From Spirodela intermedia (Eukaryota > Streptophyta > Magnoliopsida > Alismatales > Araceae): a DNA stretch of 64,000 nt. Shown here one piece after another: positions 1 to 11,337 of this stretch. The stretch lies in contig LR746271.1 in NCBI GenBank assembly GCA_902729315.2, forward strand, positions 1,203,501-1,267,500, given 5' to 3'. The notes beneath the pieces are model-generated. The model did not search any database, was not told the origin of the DNA, and was given only the letters and a program-made list of their open reading frames with translations. Position 1 is the stretch's first letter. Every line of letters starts with the position of its first letter. Both the position numbers and the translations under genes were made by a program.

Positions 1-161
1 TTTTTATATATTTCCTCGATCTTTATTTTTTAGTAGATTTGGTACATAAACTACATATTTTTATACCGCATAAACTTATCACATGCATATTTTTCTTAGT
101 ATTCGTCGTATTTGCAAGCAATCTTTCTTCACCTTTTTTTATCGGCACTCAATGTGTGCAG

Positions 162-870
162 ATTCCGCGCTTTGCATTCGAAAAATTCCCTGGTTCGCAG
201 CCAGTATTGACCACACAAATGAAATCAGTGGGCGAAGCAATGGCAATGGGTCGGACTTTCCAAGAATCCTTCCAGAAAGCTGTCCGGTCTTTGGAGTACG
301 GCTTCTCCGGTTGGGGCTGTGGAAGGATAAAAGAGCTCGATTGGGACTGGGATCAGCTGAAGTACAGCCTCCGTGTTCCAAACCCAGATCGTATCCACGC
401 GATCTATGCAGCAATAAAGAGAGGGATGAAGGTGGAGGAAATCCACGAGCTCAGTTTCATCGACAAGTGGTTTCTTTCACAGCTTAAGGAGCTGGTTGAT
501 GTTGAGCAGTTCCTCCTCTCTACGGCTCTACCAGAGTTGTCAAGGGATGACTTTTATGAGATAAAAAGGAGGGGATTCAGCGATAAGCAGGTTGCATATG
601 CGACCAAGTCCACTGAGTATGAAGTGCGGGCTAAGAGGTTGTCTCTGGGGGTGGTTCCTGCTTACAAGAGGGTGGATACCTGTGCTGCAGAGTTCGAGGC
701 AAACACGCCGTATATGTACTCATCCTATGACCTTGAATGTGAGTCATCCCCGAATCAAAGGAAGAAAGTTCTGATCTTGGGAGGTGGACCCAACCGCATC
801 GGTCAAGGCATCGAGTTTGACTATTGTTGCTGCCATGCTTCATTTGCCCTCCAAGAGGTTTGTCGTTTCG

Positions 871-927
<57 letters not shown>

Positions 928-2671
928 TTCATTTTTATTTCGGTACCAAAGTTGATATTGCAACCCTGTTTCAAAGTATGCTTGCCCAATCAGGAATTTT
1001 TCTTCTCTTTTAATGAAATTAGTCATTTTTTCTATATATCACTAACTATTTCGCATAACCATCACTTTTTTTTCTTTCTTTCGCATTATTTATGCCTCTC
1101 GTTTTAAAAAAAATAAATGGTTACAGGCTGGATATGAGACAATTATGATGAACTCGAACCCAGAAACAGTCTCCACAGATTATGATACCAGTGACCGCCT
1201 CTACTTTGAGCCACTGACAGTCGAGGACGTGTTGAATGTGATCGATATGGAACGACCGGATGGCATAATCGTCCAGTTTGGGGGTCAGACTCCGCTCAAG
1301 CTCGCACTCCCCATACAGAATTACTTGGAGAAGCAGCAGCTCCCATCTGCTTCTGGTGCAGGGCGAGTCCGAATATGGGGCACCTCCCCTGACTCCATTG
1401 ATGCAGCTGAGGATCGAGAGAGATTCAACGCCATTCTCGTCGAGTTGGGGATTGAGCAACCAAGAGGTGGAATTGCCAAGAGCGAAGCCGATGCCCTGTC
1501 GATCGCCTCAGAGATCGGCTACCCAGTTGTTGTGCGACCTTCATATGTCTTGGGCGGGAGAGCCATGGAGATCGTATATGGCGACGACAAGCTGGTCACC
1601 TACCTGGAGAACGCTGTCGAGGTTGACCCCGAGCGGCCGGTGCTGGTCGACAAGTACCTCTCCGATGCAGTGGAAATTGACGTGGACTCGCTGGCCGATT
1701 CATACGGGAATGTGGTGATTGGTGGGATCATGGAGCACATCGAGCAAGCAGGAGTGCACTCTGGGGACTCGGCCTGCTCTTTGCCCACCAAGACGGTGCC
1801 CATCAAGTGTTTGGAGATCATCCGGTCGTGGACATCGACCCTGGCAAAGCGGCTCAAAGTTTGTGGTCTCATGAACTGCCAGTACGCCATCACGGCCTCC
1901 GGCAGCGTCTTCCTCCTCGAGGCAAATCCCCGGGCCTCACGGACGGTGCCGTTTGTGTCGAAGGCCATCGGCCACCCACTGGCGAAGTATGCCTCCCTGG
2001 TCATGTCCGGTAAGTCCCTGCAAGACATCGGGTTCACGAGCGAGGTGGTGCCGCTGCATGTATCCGTGAAGGAGGCGGTGCTGCCGTTTGACAAGTTCCA
2101 GGGCAGCGACGTGCTCCTCGGGCCGGAGATGCGCAGCACCGGCGAGGTCATGGGCATCGACTTTGACTTCTCGATGGCCTTCGCCAAGGCCCAGATCGCC
2201 GCCGGGCAGAAGCTACCCCTCCGCGGCACGGCGTTTATCAGCTTGAATGATCTGACCAAGCCCCACCTCGCTGCCATTGCTCGTGGTTTCCAAGAGCTCG
2301 GGTTCCAGATCGTAGCAACCTCCGGCACTGCTCGGGTGCTCGAACTCGAAGCCGTACCGGTGGAGCGGGTGCTGAAGATGCATGAGGGTCGGCCCCATGC
2401 CGGGGACATGATTGCCAATGGGCAGATCCAGGTGATGGTCATCACGAGCTCTGGTGATGCCCTTGATCAGATTGATGGGCGGCAGCTGAGGAGGATGGCG
2501 CTCGCCTACAAGGTGCCGATCATCACCACTGTGGCAGGCGCCCTGGCGAGCATAGAGGCTATTAGATGCCTGAAGCAGAGTTCCATGAAGATGCTGGCTT
2601 TGCAAGACTTCTTCACCACCCCTGCTGATACCAAGAACTTGCAGACTGCCGCCTCTTCAACCACCATTTAA
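162..2671 (+). CDS. CARB: Carbamoyl-phosphate synthase large chain, C-terminal part (5' end outside window)
   Basis: This enzyme makes carbamoyl phosphate from ammonia (supplied by the small subunit), bicarbonate and two ATP, for arginine and pyrimidine synthesis; the plant protein is plastidial. Two exons are visible, 162-857 and 1127-2671 (phase 0), encoding about 746 residues to the TAA stop. The first opens with IPRFAFEKFPG, the end of the first ATP-grasp half. The oligomerisation region follows, then the start of the second half (LGGGPNRIGQGIEFDY). The second exon holds the second ATP-grasp core (VVRPSYVLGGRAMEIVY, LLEANPRASRTVPFVSK) and the MGS-like allosteric domain (VATSGTARVLE). Positions 1-161 look like the preceding intron, ending tgtgcag. 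The 269-bp intron holds an (ATT)n microsatellite. The N-terminal half and transit peptide lie to the left of the window. Assignment is very secure; the frame is intact. Confidence 0.96.
868..926. repeat. (ATT)n microsatellite in CARB intron
   Basis: About 17-18 trinucleotide units (TTA/ATT) start ten bases after the donor site at 858. The tract makes poly-Ile, poly-Tyr or poly-Asn in artificial reading frames, so open frames across it are spurious. Confidence 0.9.
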
Positions 2672-3405
2672 ATGCATTCCGGGAGGAGTTGATTGCCCGT
2701 TTTTCTCCCCACCCATCCTCTTTAGATCGCAGCAGGAACAGTCTATTTATAGTTGCTGTCGTCTCTTTCGCCTTCCTTGGTTTGCTTTGAACACTGTAGA
2801 ATCCTTGGTGGATGAATTTTTGTGTTGCGGGCCGTCTTTCAGATTCCGTGGACTTCAGATGTAATTTGTCAGATGGGTCCAGATGCCCATCGTTGACTGT
2901 CTGTTGACCGTTGATGAGTTTCGTTCATTGGATGAGATTAACCGAGGGGAGATACCTCAGCCCCAGAATCTATAAAGTTGGTACCTTTCTTCTGAAGTTA
3001 GTACTTCTTTTACCCTGTTACAGACTGATGCGGGGAAGGAACACGTCAGCCCTCTCTCTCTCTCTCGTTCTTATGCATGGGGGTTGACATCGTCAGAAGG
3101 TCAACGGGTTGAGCCGAGACCGGCCCTTCTGAAGCCCAGCAAAGGTCTGGTCATTTTAACGAGGCCCGGGCCAACTCTAGCCCCAATGAAAAGCCCGAAA
3201 ACTAAGCGGGCTTCGAGCAAGACGCCTGTGAGATCCAGGTTCGGCAAAACAATGCAGTAAAGAAGGGTTGACTAGGATTTATCTGCAGAGAACGTCTCCC
3301 TAATTAGCCCTTAAAACCTTTCACAGGAGATTTACTAAGAGGGGAAACATTATTGCAGCCGAGAAGTAGAGAGAGAAAGTGAAAGAAGCTCACCCACAAA
3401 AGTTT
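2672..3405. other. Intergenic, between convergent CARB and alcohol dehydrogenase stops
   Basis: The CARB and dehydrogenase genes point towards each other, so this 734-bp gap should hold both 3' UTRs. It contains a short CT tract near 3051-3066 and GGCCC/GGGCC-rich sequence around 3120-3215. I see no coding potential. Confidence 0.6.
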
Positions 3406-6400
3406 TTACATAATCTCGACGACCGCCCGGCCGACGATCTGCCCCCTGTTTAGGTCCTCATAGGCGGTCGCGGCTTCCTCAAGCGTACATTTCCTGGAGA
3501 CAGCGTTCTCGAGATCGAAGGTGCCATTTTCGGCAAGTTTGATCACCTGGGGAAGGTCCTGCCGCGCTCTTGCTCCATAGGATCCGATGATCTTGATCTG
3601 ATCAGAAGTGTCAGCTCTAGGTTAGAACTTCTATTTACAGACTATATACGATTCAGACGAACAATTTAATGAGGTACAGATTTATTTTTTTTAGGGTTTT
3701 TATTGATTAATTGCAATTGAAGAATGATAGGCTAGAAATCCGGCCGGGGTCAGCTTTGGTCTAAGTCTGCGGCTCAGGACAAACTGAAGTGAGCAAATCC
3801 TTCATCAAACAGTAAGAGGAGAGGTGCCAAAAAATTGGCTGATAATAGTCTCCCGTAATTATTTAATTATTTCATTGAAATACACTAAAATGTATTTATT
3901 TTCCCAAAAGTAAGGGAGAGGTGCCAAAAAATTAGCTAGATAATAGTAGCCGGTATTTATTTATTTATTTATTTCACTGAGATACACTAAAATGTATTTA
4001 TTTATTTATTTATTCATTTATTCATTTATTTTCACAAAAGTAAGGGGAGAGGTGCCAAAAAATAGCTAGATAATAGTTGCTGGTGTTTATCTATTTGTTT
4101 CACTGAAATACACAAAATATATTTATTTATTCATTTATTTTCACAAAGTGCCAAAAAATAGCTAGATAATAGTTACTGGTAAAAAGAGAAACATTCTGAA
4201 AAGAATGACAGCAACTACGACATTTTTTTCCTATGATGGAATGAAATAAAGGATCAGACGAAACAACACACATTTCCATTTAAAAGCTTTCGTGGATAAA
4301 AGTCTGGACAGTCAAAATCTCTCGATGATAAGGTTTATATGTTCATTTTTTATTTAGTCATCACCAAGAAGAAAGCAATGCATATTATAAAAGAACTAGG
4401 AAGCTATTAGCTCACGCTAAAAAAAGAAGAAGAGAGAGATTCATCATTGTGAATCAATTTTAAGCTGACCTGTCTGCGGACAAGACGATTTATGTCAACT
4501 TGCCCCATTGAGCCCGCTGCAGCAAGACCGATCATTACTGCTTTCCCTCCATCTCGCACACTGTTGGCGCATTGCATGAAAGTCGCTGGCCTTCCCAGAG
4601 CTTCTACAGCTACATCAACGCCCATTCCTCCAGTTATTTCCTGTCGCAAGAGGGAACAGACGGTCAGCATTCCAAAAGCCCACCTTACATGAGGACCTTT
4701 AAGGCAAATGCAGAGATGATGATCAGAGTGGCTATGAATTGAAGGCAATGTAAAAGCCAGCACTGAGTTGCCAAATATAGATTGAGATCTCAAAATGGGA
4801 AAAAAAAAAGTAAAATAGAAATTTATTTTGATGATGTCGAGCCTGATTGTTTGATGAACTTTTCTCAACCGGTCAACGGTGTGCTTCATACTCATTTCAA
4901 CAATCGGTTTTTGCTATGAATTGAAGGAAATGTAAAAGCCAGCAATGAGTTTGCCAAATCTAGATTGAGATCTCAAAAGGGGAAAATAAAAGTAACATAG
5001 CAATTAATTTTGATGACGTCGAGCCTGATTGTTTGATGAACTTTTCTCAACAGGTCAACTGTGTGCTTCATACTCATGTCAACAATCAATTTTCGCGACA
5101 TCAAAAGCAAGAACCTATGTACATTATTGCATGATATGAAAAAGAAAATCTAAAATGAAACACATCCCAGAAGTTCATAATATTCCATAATAACCATAGA
5201 TAATCTAAAAAAAGAGTGGAGAATAATGATTCTTGATAGTACTAAAATTGAAACTGTATGGAGACTTTGGCATATATAAGTGAACAGATGATTGCCTTGA
5301 TTTTGTCAATAACGTCTTCTTTCGCCGCATTTATAGTATGCGTTGCACCAAGTTTCTTTGCATTATTCAGCTTTTCATCTTGAACATCAATGGCAATGAT
5401 CTCCGAAGCACCAAAAGCACGCGCTATCTGCAGGCAACTATAGAAAGTATTTGGTCAACAGAGTTGAACATGTCGGTAAATCGATAAAGAAATATACCAG
5501 CCTTACCATGATTGAAGACAATCATTTCTTCCAAATTAATGATCACAAAACCCTCCCATTCTCTCTCTATTTCTATGGCTACTATTTCATAATTTACTGA
5601 TCTTATGAAAGAGTGATAAGTGAGAAATCTACTACCATGGTCAGGAAAGACAAGCGCATGAAAATGAATGATGATCCATGTACAGTTCCTGAAAGACACT
5701 TCTGGGTAAATTAAGCACCACTTCCTCCACAATTATTTTTTTTTTCCTGATATAAACGTCCTATAAAATACACTTAACGTCATCAAGGAGCACAGTAAAT
5801 TTGTTGGGTACCTTGATCCAACGCCACCTATTCCAATGACCGCCACAGCATCTCCTGCACGCAGTTCAGCTGCGTGTCTCATGGCCCCATAGGCAGTAAA
5901 CACAGCACAACCTAATATGGCTGACTCGGTGTATGGTAATGAGTCGGGAAGAACAGCTAATGCATTAGCTGGGACAACACAGTATTCTGCAAGGCCCCCC
6001 ATACTGTACATGAACACCGGTTTTCCTAAAAGGCAAAAAATAGTTTTGTTAATAAAATTTTATTTTGCACGTAGATAAACTAGGAAAGGCATCTTCGAAT
6101 AATTATTAAGAAGGACAAATAAATAAATAAAAATGAACAAATATTTCGGAGCAGCAGTTTGTCAGCAAAGTTATGTTAATGGATATTGACAGACTGACAA
6201 AGGGAATGACAATAATTCACACATTGGTTCGAGACGATAATTCACACATTGGTTCGAAACTAACTGTGAGAATGGGGGGAAAATCCTACCAAGAACAATA
6301 AGTCAAAGTAACAGTCAGGTTACCGAACATTTATAGAGAGAAGTACCTACGGAAACTCCACTCATATTTCATGCATTCGGTCCCCACTCGTATTCCCTAG

Positions 6401-9400
6401 TAATAAGCGAATAAAAGTGGAGACTTGTATAATTTCTTCACGATCACAAAATTCCCCCCACCCACTTGTCACCAGCAGGTTCGTGATGGACATGTTCCGA
6501 GTGGCTAGAATACCTTCAATATTTTATTCTCGCGGTCAAACAGCCATTGATGGTTTGATCCAGATGAAAATAGACAAAAGAAAAACAAAGAATAGTAAAT
6601 TTAATCAGGGAAAAGAAAAAAAAATGTTGCAGATTAGTCATGAAAGTTCAAGTTGAATAAGGACCTGCGAAAGAGATTAAAGAAATGCAAATACAATTCA
6701 TGTGTGAAAAACGATGTACATTCAGGATTCTCCCCCCTCTTCTAAAGGAAGCATGACTTTCGCCTTCTCAGAGGTCCCGTTTGTATGACAGTAAGGGAGG
6801 GCAGGAATTCGGTAGATAAGGTGGAAGTTAGAGGGAAGGCGACTTGAGACAAAATATTGAATAGTAGTCCGAGATCTTCTTGTACTGAGTGGAGAGCGGT
6901 AGAAATAATTTTTTTAGTGAATCCATGCCAAAGATGCTTGAAGGATAACCTCTGGGAAGTTGGACATAAAAATACTTAAACGTGATGGGTTCAATCATGG
7001 AGAAATATCACCAATGGACTCTATGGGATATCTCGATAGACATAAAGGTAAATTCCAATCTATTCACGTCCACCTTTCACTGCAGAGTTGAAATTTCTTT
7101 AGCCAAATAATAGAAAAAAGAAAGTGCAATGCGGTCATGGATAATAAGTTGCGCTATATGCAATTTATTTTCAACAGAGAGAATGATAAGCATTCAAACA
7201 GAGAGAAAATCAACAGATTCTGTACTTCATACATCTCGATGAACATTAAAGAGAAAACATTGATACCACAAAGATTCCATCCTGCCAAAGAAAGTGGCTT
7301 TCGAGAGACTTTCCACTTTCAATAACATCAAGAAATTCAATCAGGTTATCAGTGAAGAATGTTAATTCCAGGGCTCTAGAAAGGAATTATTCATCTCATT
7401 CTTATTGAATATGGCATCACTGAAATCATATGGAGAGATCTGGTAAAGATTGTGTGTAGGTGAAATTGTGCAGTTTTAATGGAATCCTTAGTTTGATGAG
7501 GTAGAACGAGGTACGCATTTGAAAGTCGTACAAGGATTGCTATCAGCTCCATAGAGGGAGAGAGAAATGGGGAGATTTGAAGATCAGTTGAAGAACCGTG
7601 CATTGCTATCCACAGAGCAGACTTAATTTTAGAGGAGTAAATCTTTCAACGTGAAGGGAATAGTAGATGAGCCAATTTTATCCCTATGCAATGTGTTGGA
7701 AACTTCTAACGACCTGTGCCATAGAATTCCTTTCGAAGGTTCTTTGTAAACTCTAATGCAGTGCCTTCCTAGAACATAAATAACGACAGTTGATTAAGTA
7801 CACAAACTAGCCTGATTTATTTACCTTAGATTCAGAAACAATGGGTTTTCCATAGTTATCTAAACAATGAGGTTTAGTCATCTTACAACTTAAAATCTTC
7901 AAAGAAAAATAGTTGAAATAAATTTAATTATGGCTGAAAAAACATAAAATAAATGGAATGTAGAATGCGTTACCATTTCCACGCAAAAACAAACGTGTCT
8001 TGCCATCATAGAGTGTTCCTTGTGCTCGATTGTAGGCAAAAAAATCCGCACAAAGGTCTTCTTGGCCCTAAACCATCACACATTTAGAATTATTACATGA
8101 GAATGATGTTAAAAACTAAAAGAAACGTTCACTGAAGTAAGAATTTAACCTTCACACAAAAGTGGCAACTGCCGCATGGCATTATAAATGCCCCTACAAC
8201 ACGAGTTCCGATTGGAAATCTATGAAGCCAAAAAAAAAGGATGACATGTTAACCAAGAGCCTGAACATGAATTCAAAGTAAAAGGTAAATAGGAAAATTG
8301 AAGGACAAATTTTACTTTGGTATCTATATTTACCTCCTTGTAATCCCTCGATCTGTATTTGGGCCATGCTCGACTACCTCTCCAGTTATTTCATGACCCA
8401 CAACACAGGGACTCGCAAATGGAAGTTCTCCTTTTATAACATGGAGATCAGAATGACAGACTCCACAGGCTGCGCATGTAGATCTGAACGTAAATAGATA
8501 CTTCCATCGGACAATGCAATTGTGTTCAGGAATCGCATGTCTGTAGGACTAACGTTGTTTAAGTGGTGACAAAAAAAATATAATCAATGAAAATCGCAGA
8601 ATTATAATGAAGTAAATATAAGTACAAACATTATCAACTATGCAAAGAGAAAGAATAATAAAACTTCTTAACTCAACAATCATGACGACAGCGCATAAGC
8701 TAATACACCAAAATACTTTTATTTCACATTTCCTTTAAAACAGGTGAAAGAAGAAGACACGAACACATACGTTATCCTTGCTTTCAAAGACGAAGGCACT
8801 CACTGATTTGTTGACTCAACCATTCACTTTCTTCGAATTGGACTGCTTGCGAGGCTCCATTCTCCAAAGGAGACAGTACCAGCTGAAGTCTTCGTGTTCT
8901 ATCCAAGCTTTCCAGAACTCTAACATATATTCTTAGAAGAGAGACTACCGAAATTCGGGCAAGCATTAAAACCTGGGATTCATGTGGTGGATATATCTTT
9001 TTGTACAGAGATGCCCCCACTGTCGGATTAACATATCGATGCCTTATACAATATTTTGAGAAAAATAAGTAGACACAGATTATAGAATAATACCGTGATC
9101 CGCGTGACATTAAATACAGAAAAAAAAATCTGCGACGTCCGAAGGGAATGGTGTAGTACTAATAGAACGCGTTGACTCTTTTTAAGACATCAATATGCTA
9201 CAAATTTTATTATAGTAATCCATGCGTTGGTGTGGGTTACATGATGATGAGACTTCACACCCGCAAATCCATTTTGAGAATGTCCCTCGAGGGGGAATGA
9301 AGGGGTGTGAGAATGAGCAGTTCGAACCCTTGGTCCTGATCAGGACCTCCCCGGCCTTGGGGAGGGGCATGTGGAACTCTTCAATGGTGATGGGCTTTCC

Positions 9401-9571
9401 CGGCTCCCAGAACACCGTGCCTCGCATGTAGGAGGGCCCCCCGCCGACGTGGTATCCGACGGCCTCCTTGGAGATCCCCGTGCTGAGGAGAGATCTCTGA
9501 ACTTGGGCTGAGCATGGTGCCCTGGAGAGCTTCCGGACCAGAGAACGACAGGCGGAAGAGAAGGAAGCCAT
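3406..9571 (-). CDS. Zinc-binding alcohol dehydrogenase-like protein, mitochondrial type (At5g63620-like)
   Basis: This is a medium-chain dehydrogenase/reductase that would oxidise an alcohol or reduce an aldehyde with NAD(P); the natural substrate is unknown. Eight exons, in coding order: 9328-9571, 8334-8469, 8150-8219, 7974-8067, 5812-6025, 5296-5437, 4470-4640 and 3406-3597. All phases agree, giving 420 residues, as expected for the family. Residues 1-40 are Ser/Arg-rich with few acids, like a mitochondrial presequence. The GroES-like domain has the catalytic zinc Cys in ACGVCHSD and the GHE motif. The structural zinc site is CGSCHFC plus a later Cys in EDLC. The Rossmann motif is GIGGVGS, followed by a C-terminal part ending IVGRAVVEIM. 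Intron 6 appears to use a GC donor (5294-5295). Intron 4 is 1.95 kb. The exon chain is secure; substrate and location are inferred. Confidence 0.94.
3808..4180. repeat. Degenerate tandem repeat, about 105-bp unit, in dehydrogenase intron 7
   Basis: A unit beginning near gagaggtgccaaaaaa, then gctagataatag, then a TTTA-rich stretch and gatacactaaaatgta, recurs three to four times. It sits inside the 872-bp last intron (3598-4469). Copies differ mainly in the length of the TTTA/TTTATTCA tract. Confidence 0.85.
4735..5095. repeat. Tandem duplication, two copies of about 180 bp, in dehydrogenase intron 6
   Basis: Copy A (about 4735-4913) and copy B (about 4916-5095) share long identical runs such as gtcgagcctgattgtttgat and gtgtgcttcatactcat, with scattered substitutions. 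Both lie within the intron that uses the GC donor. Confidence 0.88.
6026..7973 (-). other. Long intron 4 of the dehydrogenase gene
   Basis: This 1,948-bp intron is AT-rich. I find no coding exons, RNA gene or mobile element in it. A short direct repeat (aattcacacattggttcga) occurs twice around 6213-6256. Confidence 0.75.
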
Positions 9572-9626
9572 TAAGGGAGGGCAATCGACCTCTGAGACTA
9601 CGCAACTGGATCTTGACTGGCCTTTG

Positions 9627-9636
9627 CTATATAGCA
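9627..9636 (-). promoter_or_regulatory. Possible TATA box of the dehydrogenase gene
   Basis: The minus strand reads gctatatagc about 56-65 bp upstream of the ATG at 9571. It would imply a 5' UTR of only about 30 nt. It is a sequence match only. Confidence 0.35.
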
Positions 9637-10636
9637 GCTGAAAGCCATTGCTGAGAACGCTGACAAAGGTCTGTTATTCGACTCACCGAGTCTGGGCCGG
9701 GGAACGGGCGAGTCGGAAACTCGGATCCGGTTTGGTGCCCCGTAAGCAGGCTGACGTAAGCGCTAACGTCGAGAAGTCTATCCGTAAGGGATAACTACTC
9801 TGATTAACACGTCATCCCCGCCTGTTTTAGCGTATCCAATTCGATCCGACCGTTGATAAGAGCAAATATCTATTCATGGATCACATCTTGTCGTTCGATT
9901 GTCGTGCCGCATTATATCATCTAAGTCACAGGTCAGTTCATCAGTTGGTCCTGTATTTCCAAAAATAGGCATAGATTCTAGTTCCCAAGCAGGTTGACTC
10001 TCTGAGAGCATTCGTTTTAAACGCGGCAAGAGGTGCAACCCGAGCTGATGACGTGGAATCAGACAGCGAATTGTCGTTCAGCTGGTCAACCCAGAGGTTA
10101 CCAGAAGTAAAATCCTCATTTGTTCCAACGGCATATGCAGTCAATTGCTATCCTTCCAAAAATAATTACCAGAATAGCACCAATTTTCGTGGCATGTCAG
10201 CCTCGTTATGAAAGAGGGGAGTCAGTTGACCGCGTGCGACGCCAGCTGACCCCGAGCGTTGACTGGGCAGACGGGGTGGGGTGCTTCTATTTTTCTGGTT
10301 GCTTTTCGAGTGAAGTCTCTGTTCTCAATGTGAACTGGTCAAATGGGTGGGTGGAATGATTTCGTGAAAGAGTGTTAATTACGTTAATGGGTTTGCTTTC
10401 CCAGCTGTGAGTGCATGATTTGATGCAAAATATATAATGGGCCTCATCTAGATTACTACGGACATTTCCTGGTAAATCGAAAGTGTTTGGTAGCCTCCCT
10501 CGTTTTACCTCGCCTCAGGATTGACGATGATTCGGATTTCGCCACACTACGAATGGCGGCTCTTCTTCCTAGTGATTTTCCTTTATTTTCTTCTTCCATG
10601 ATGGTTGATTGCATTACCCGGATAAATATAAACCGG

Positions 10637-10815
10637 ATCTTCTCTCTCTCTCTCTATTTATCTATCTACCTATTTATCTTTCTCTCTCTTTATCAACCTT
10701 TCTATCTACCTCTCTCTCTCTCCCTCACACACTCTCTCTATCTTTCTATCTATCTATCTATATTTCTCTCTCTCTATCTACCTCTCTATCTTTCTATATC
10801 GCACTCTCTCTCTTT
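10637..10815. repeat. CT / CTAT pyrimidine-rich microsatellite region
   Basis: Interrupted (CT)n and (CTAT)n tracts extend for almost 180 bp on the plus strand, with almost no purines except A in CTAT units. They are intergenic. Confidence 0.85.
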
Positions 10816-11337
10816 GTTGCTGTCCCAAAGTGAAGGGAGCTGGGGATGGCATGAAAGCTGGGGTATCCCCACCGTCCGTCCCCCCCTAGAGGAACGAGGA
10901 GCCTCCTCTATTCATTAGATCCGAAAATCTAATAATTTTTTATTTTAAAAAATAAATATGTGCACTCGGTAAATAACAACAATAAATACAAATAAACAGT
11001 ACTTACTAGAATAATTTACTAAACTTATGGTCAAAGATTTAGGATTCAATCTGGGCAGACCCTCACCAAGCCCAACGGGCCAATGTTAGGCCCATTGGCC
11101 CCAACGGGCCCAACATAAGGCTCGAACCCAGGGGCTCCGCTGGGTGCCCGATCCACCCGTTTTCTGGTATTTTTCTCTCATTTTTACCATTCTCTCAGCA
11201 TCTCGATCAAGGGTTTCCATAAATAGGTTTACCGTTTATTTATTATTTATTTATTTATTAAGAGCATCCTGAATAGCGAAGAAAATAATCAAATGGATTG
11301 GGGAGGAATACACAACGAAGGCTGCTTTGAGGTGTAC

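Larger units (their letters stand above)
9572..11337. other. Intergenic, dehydrogenase promoter side and 3' side of the LON-domain gene
   Basis: Both neighbours are on the minus strand. The gap holds the putative dehydrogenase promoter and a pyrimidine-rich microsatellite region at 10637-10815. A GGGCC-rich stretch with a small palindrome lies near 11079-11103. Open frames across the CT/CTAT tract are low-complexity artefacts. No gene recognised. Confidence 0.6.

Noticed and set aside
784-1107. Open frames through the poly-Ile/Tyr/Asn region
   Set aside because: They are translations of the (ATT)n microsatellite in the CARB intron, and the flanking exons have a clear splice donor and acceptor.
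1600-2605. Minus-strand frames opposite CARB exon 2
   Set aside because: They are antisense shadows of the conserved CARB coding exon; the Ser/Pro-rich composition is typical of the complement of GC-rich coding sequence.
9321-9330. tRNA T-loop-like motif (ttcgaaccc)
   Set aside because: It lies at the end of a dehydrogenase exon and its donor site, and no acceptor or anticodon stems flank it.
10487-10918. Open frame rich in Leu/Ser/Tyr
   Set aside because: It is produced by the CT/CTAT simple repeat. The non-repeat ends have no family resemblance and there is no splice or promoter context.
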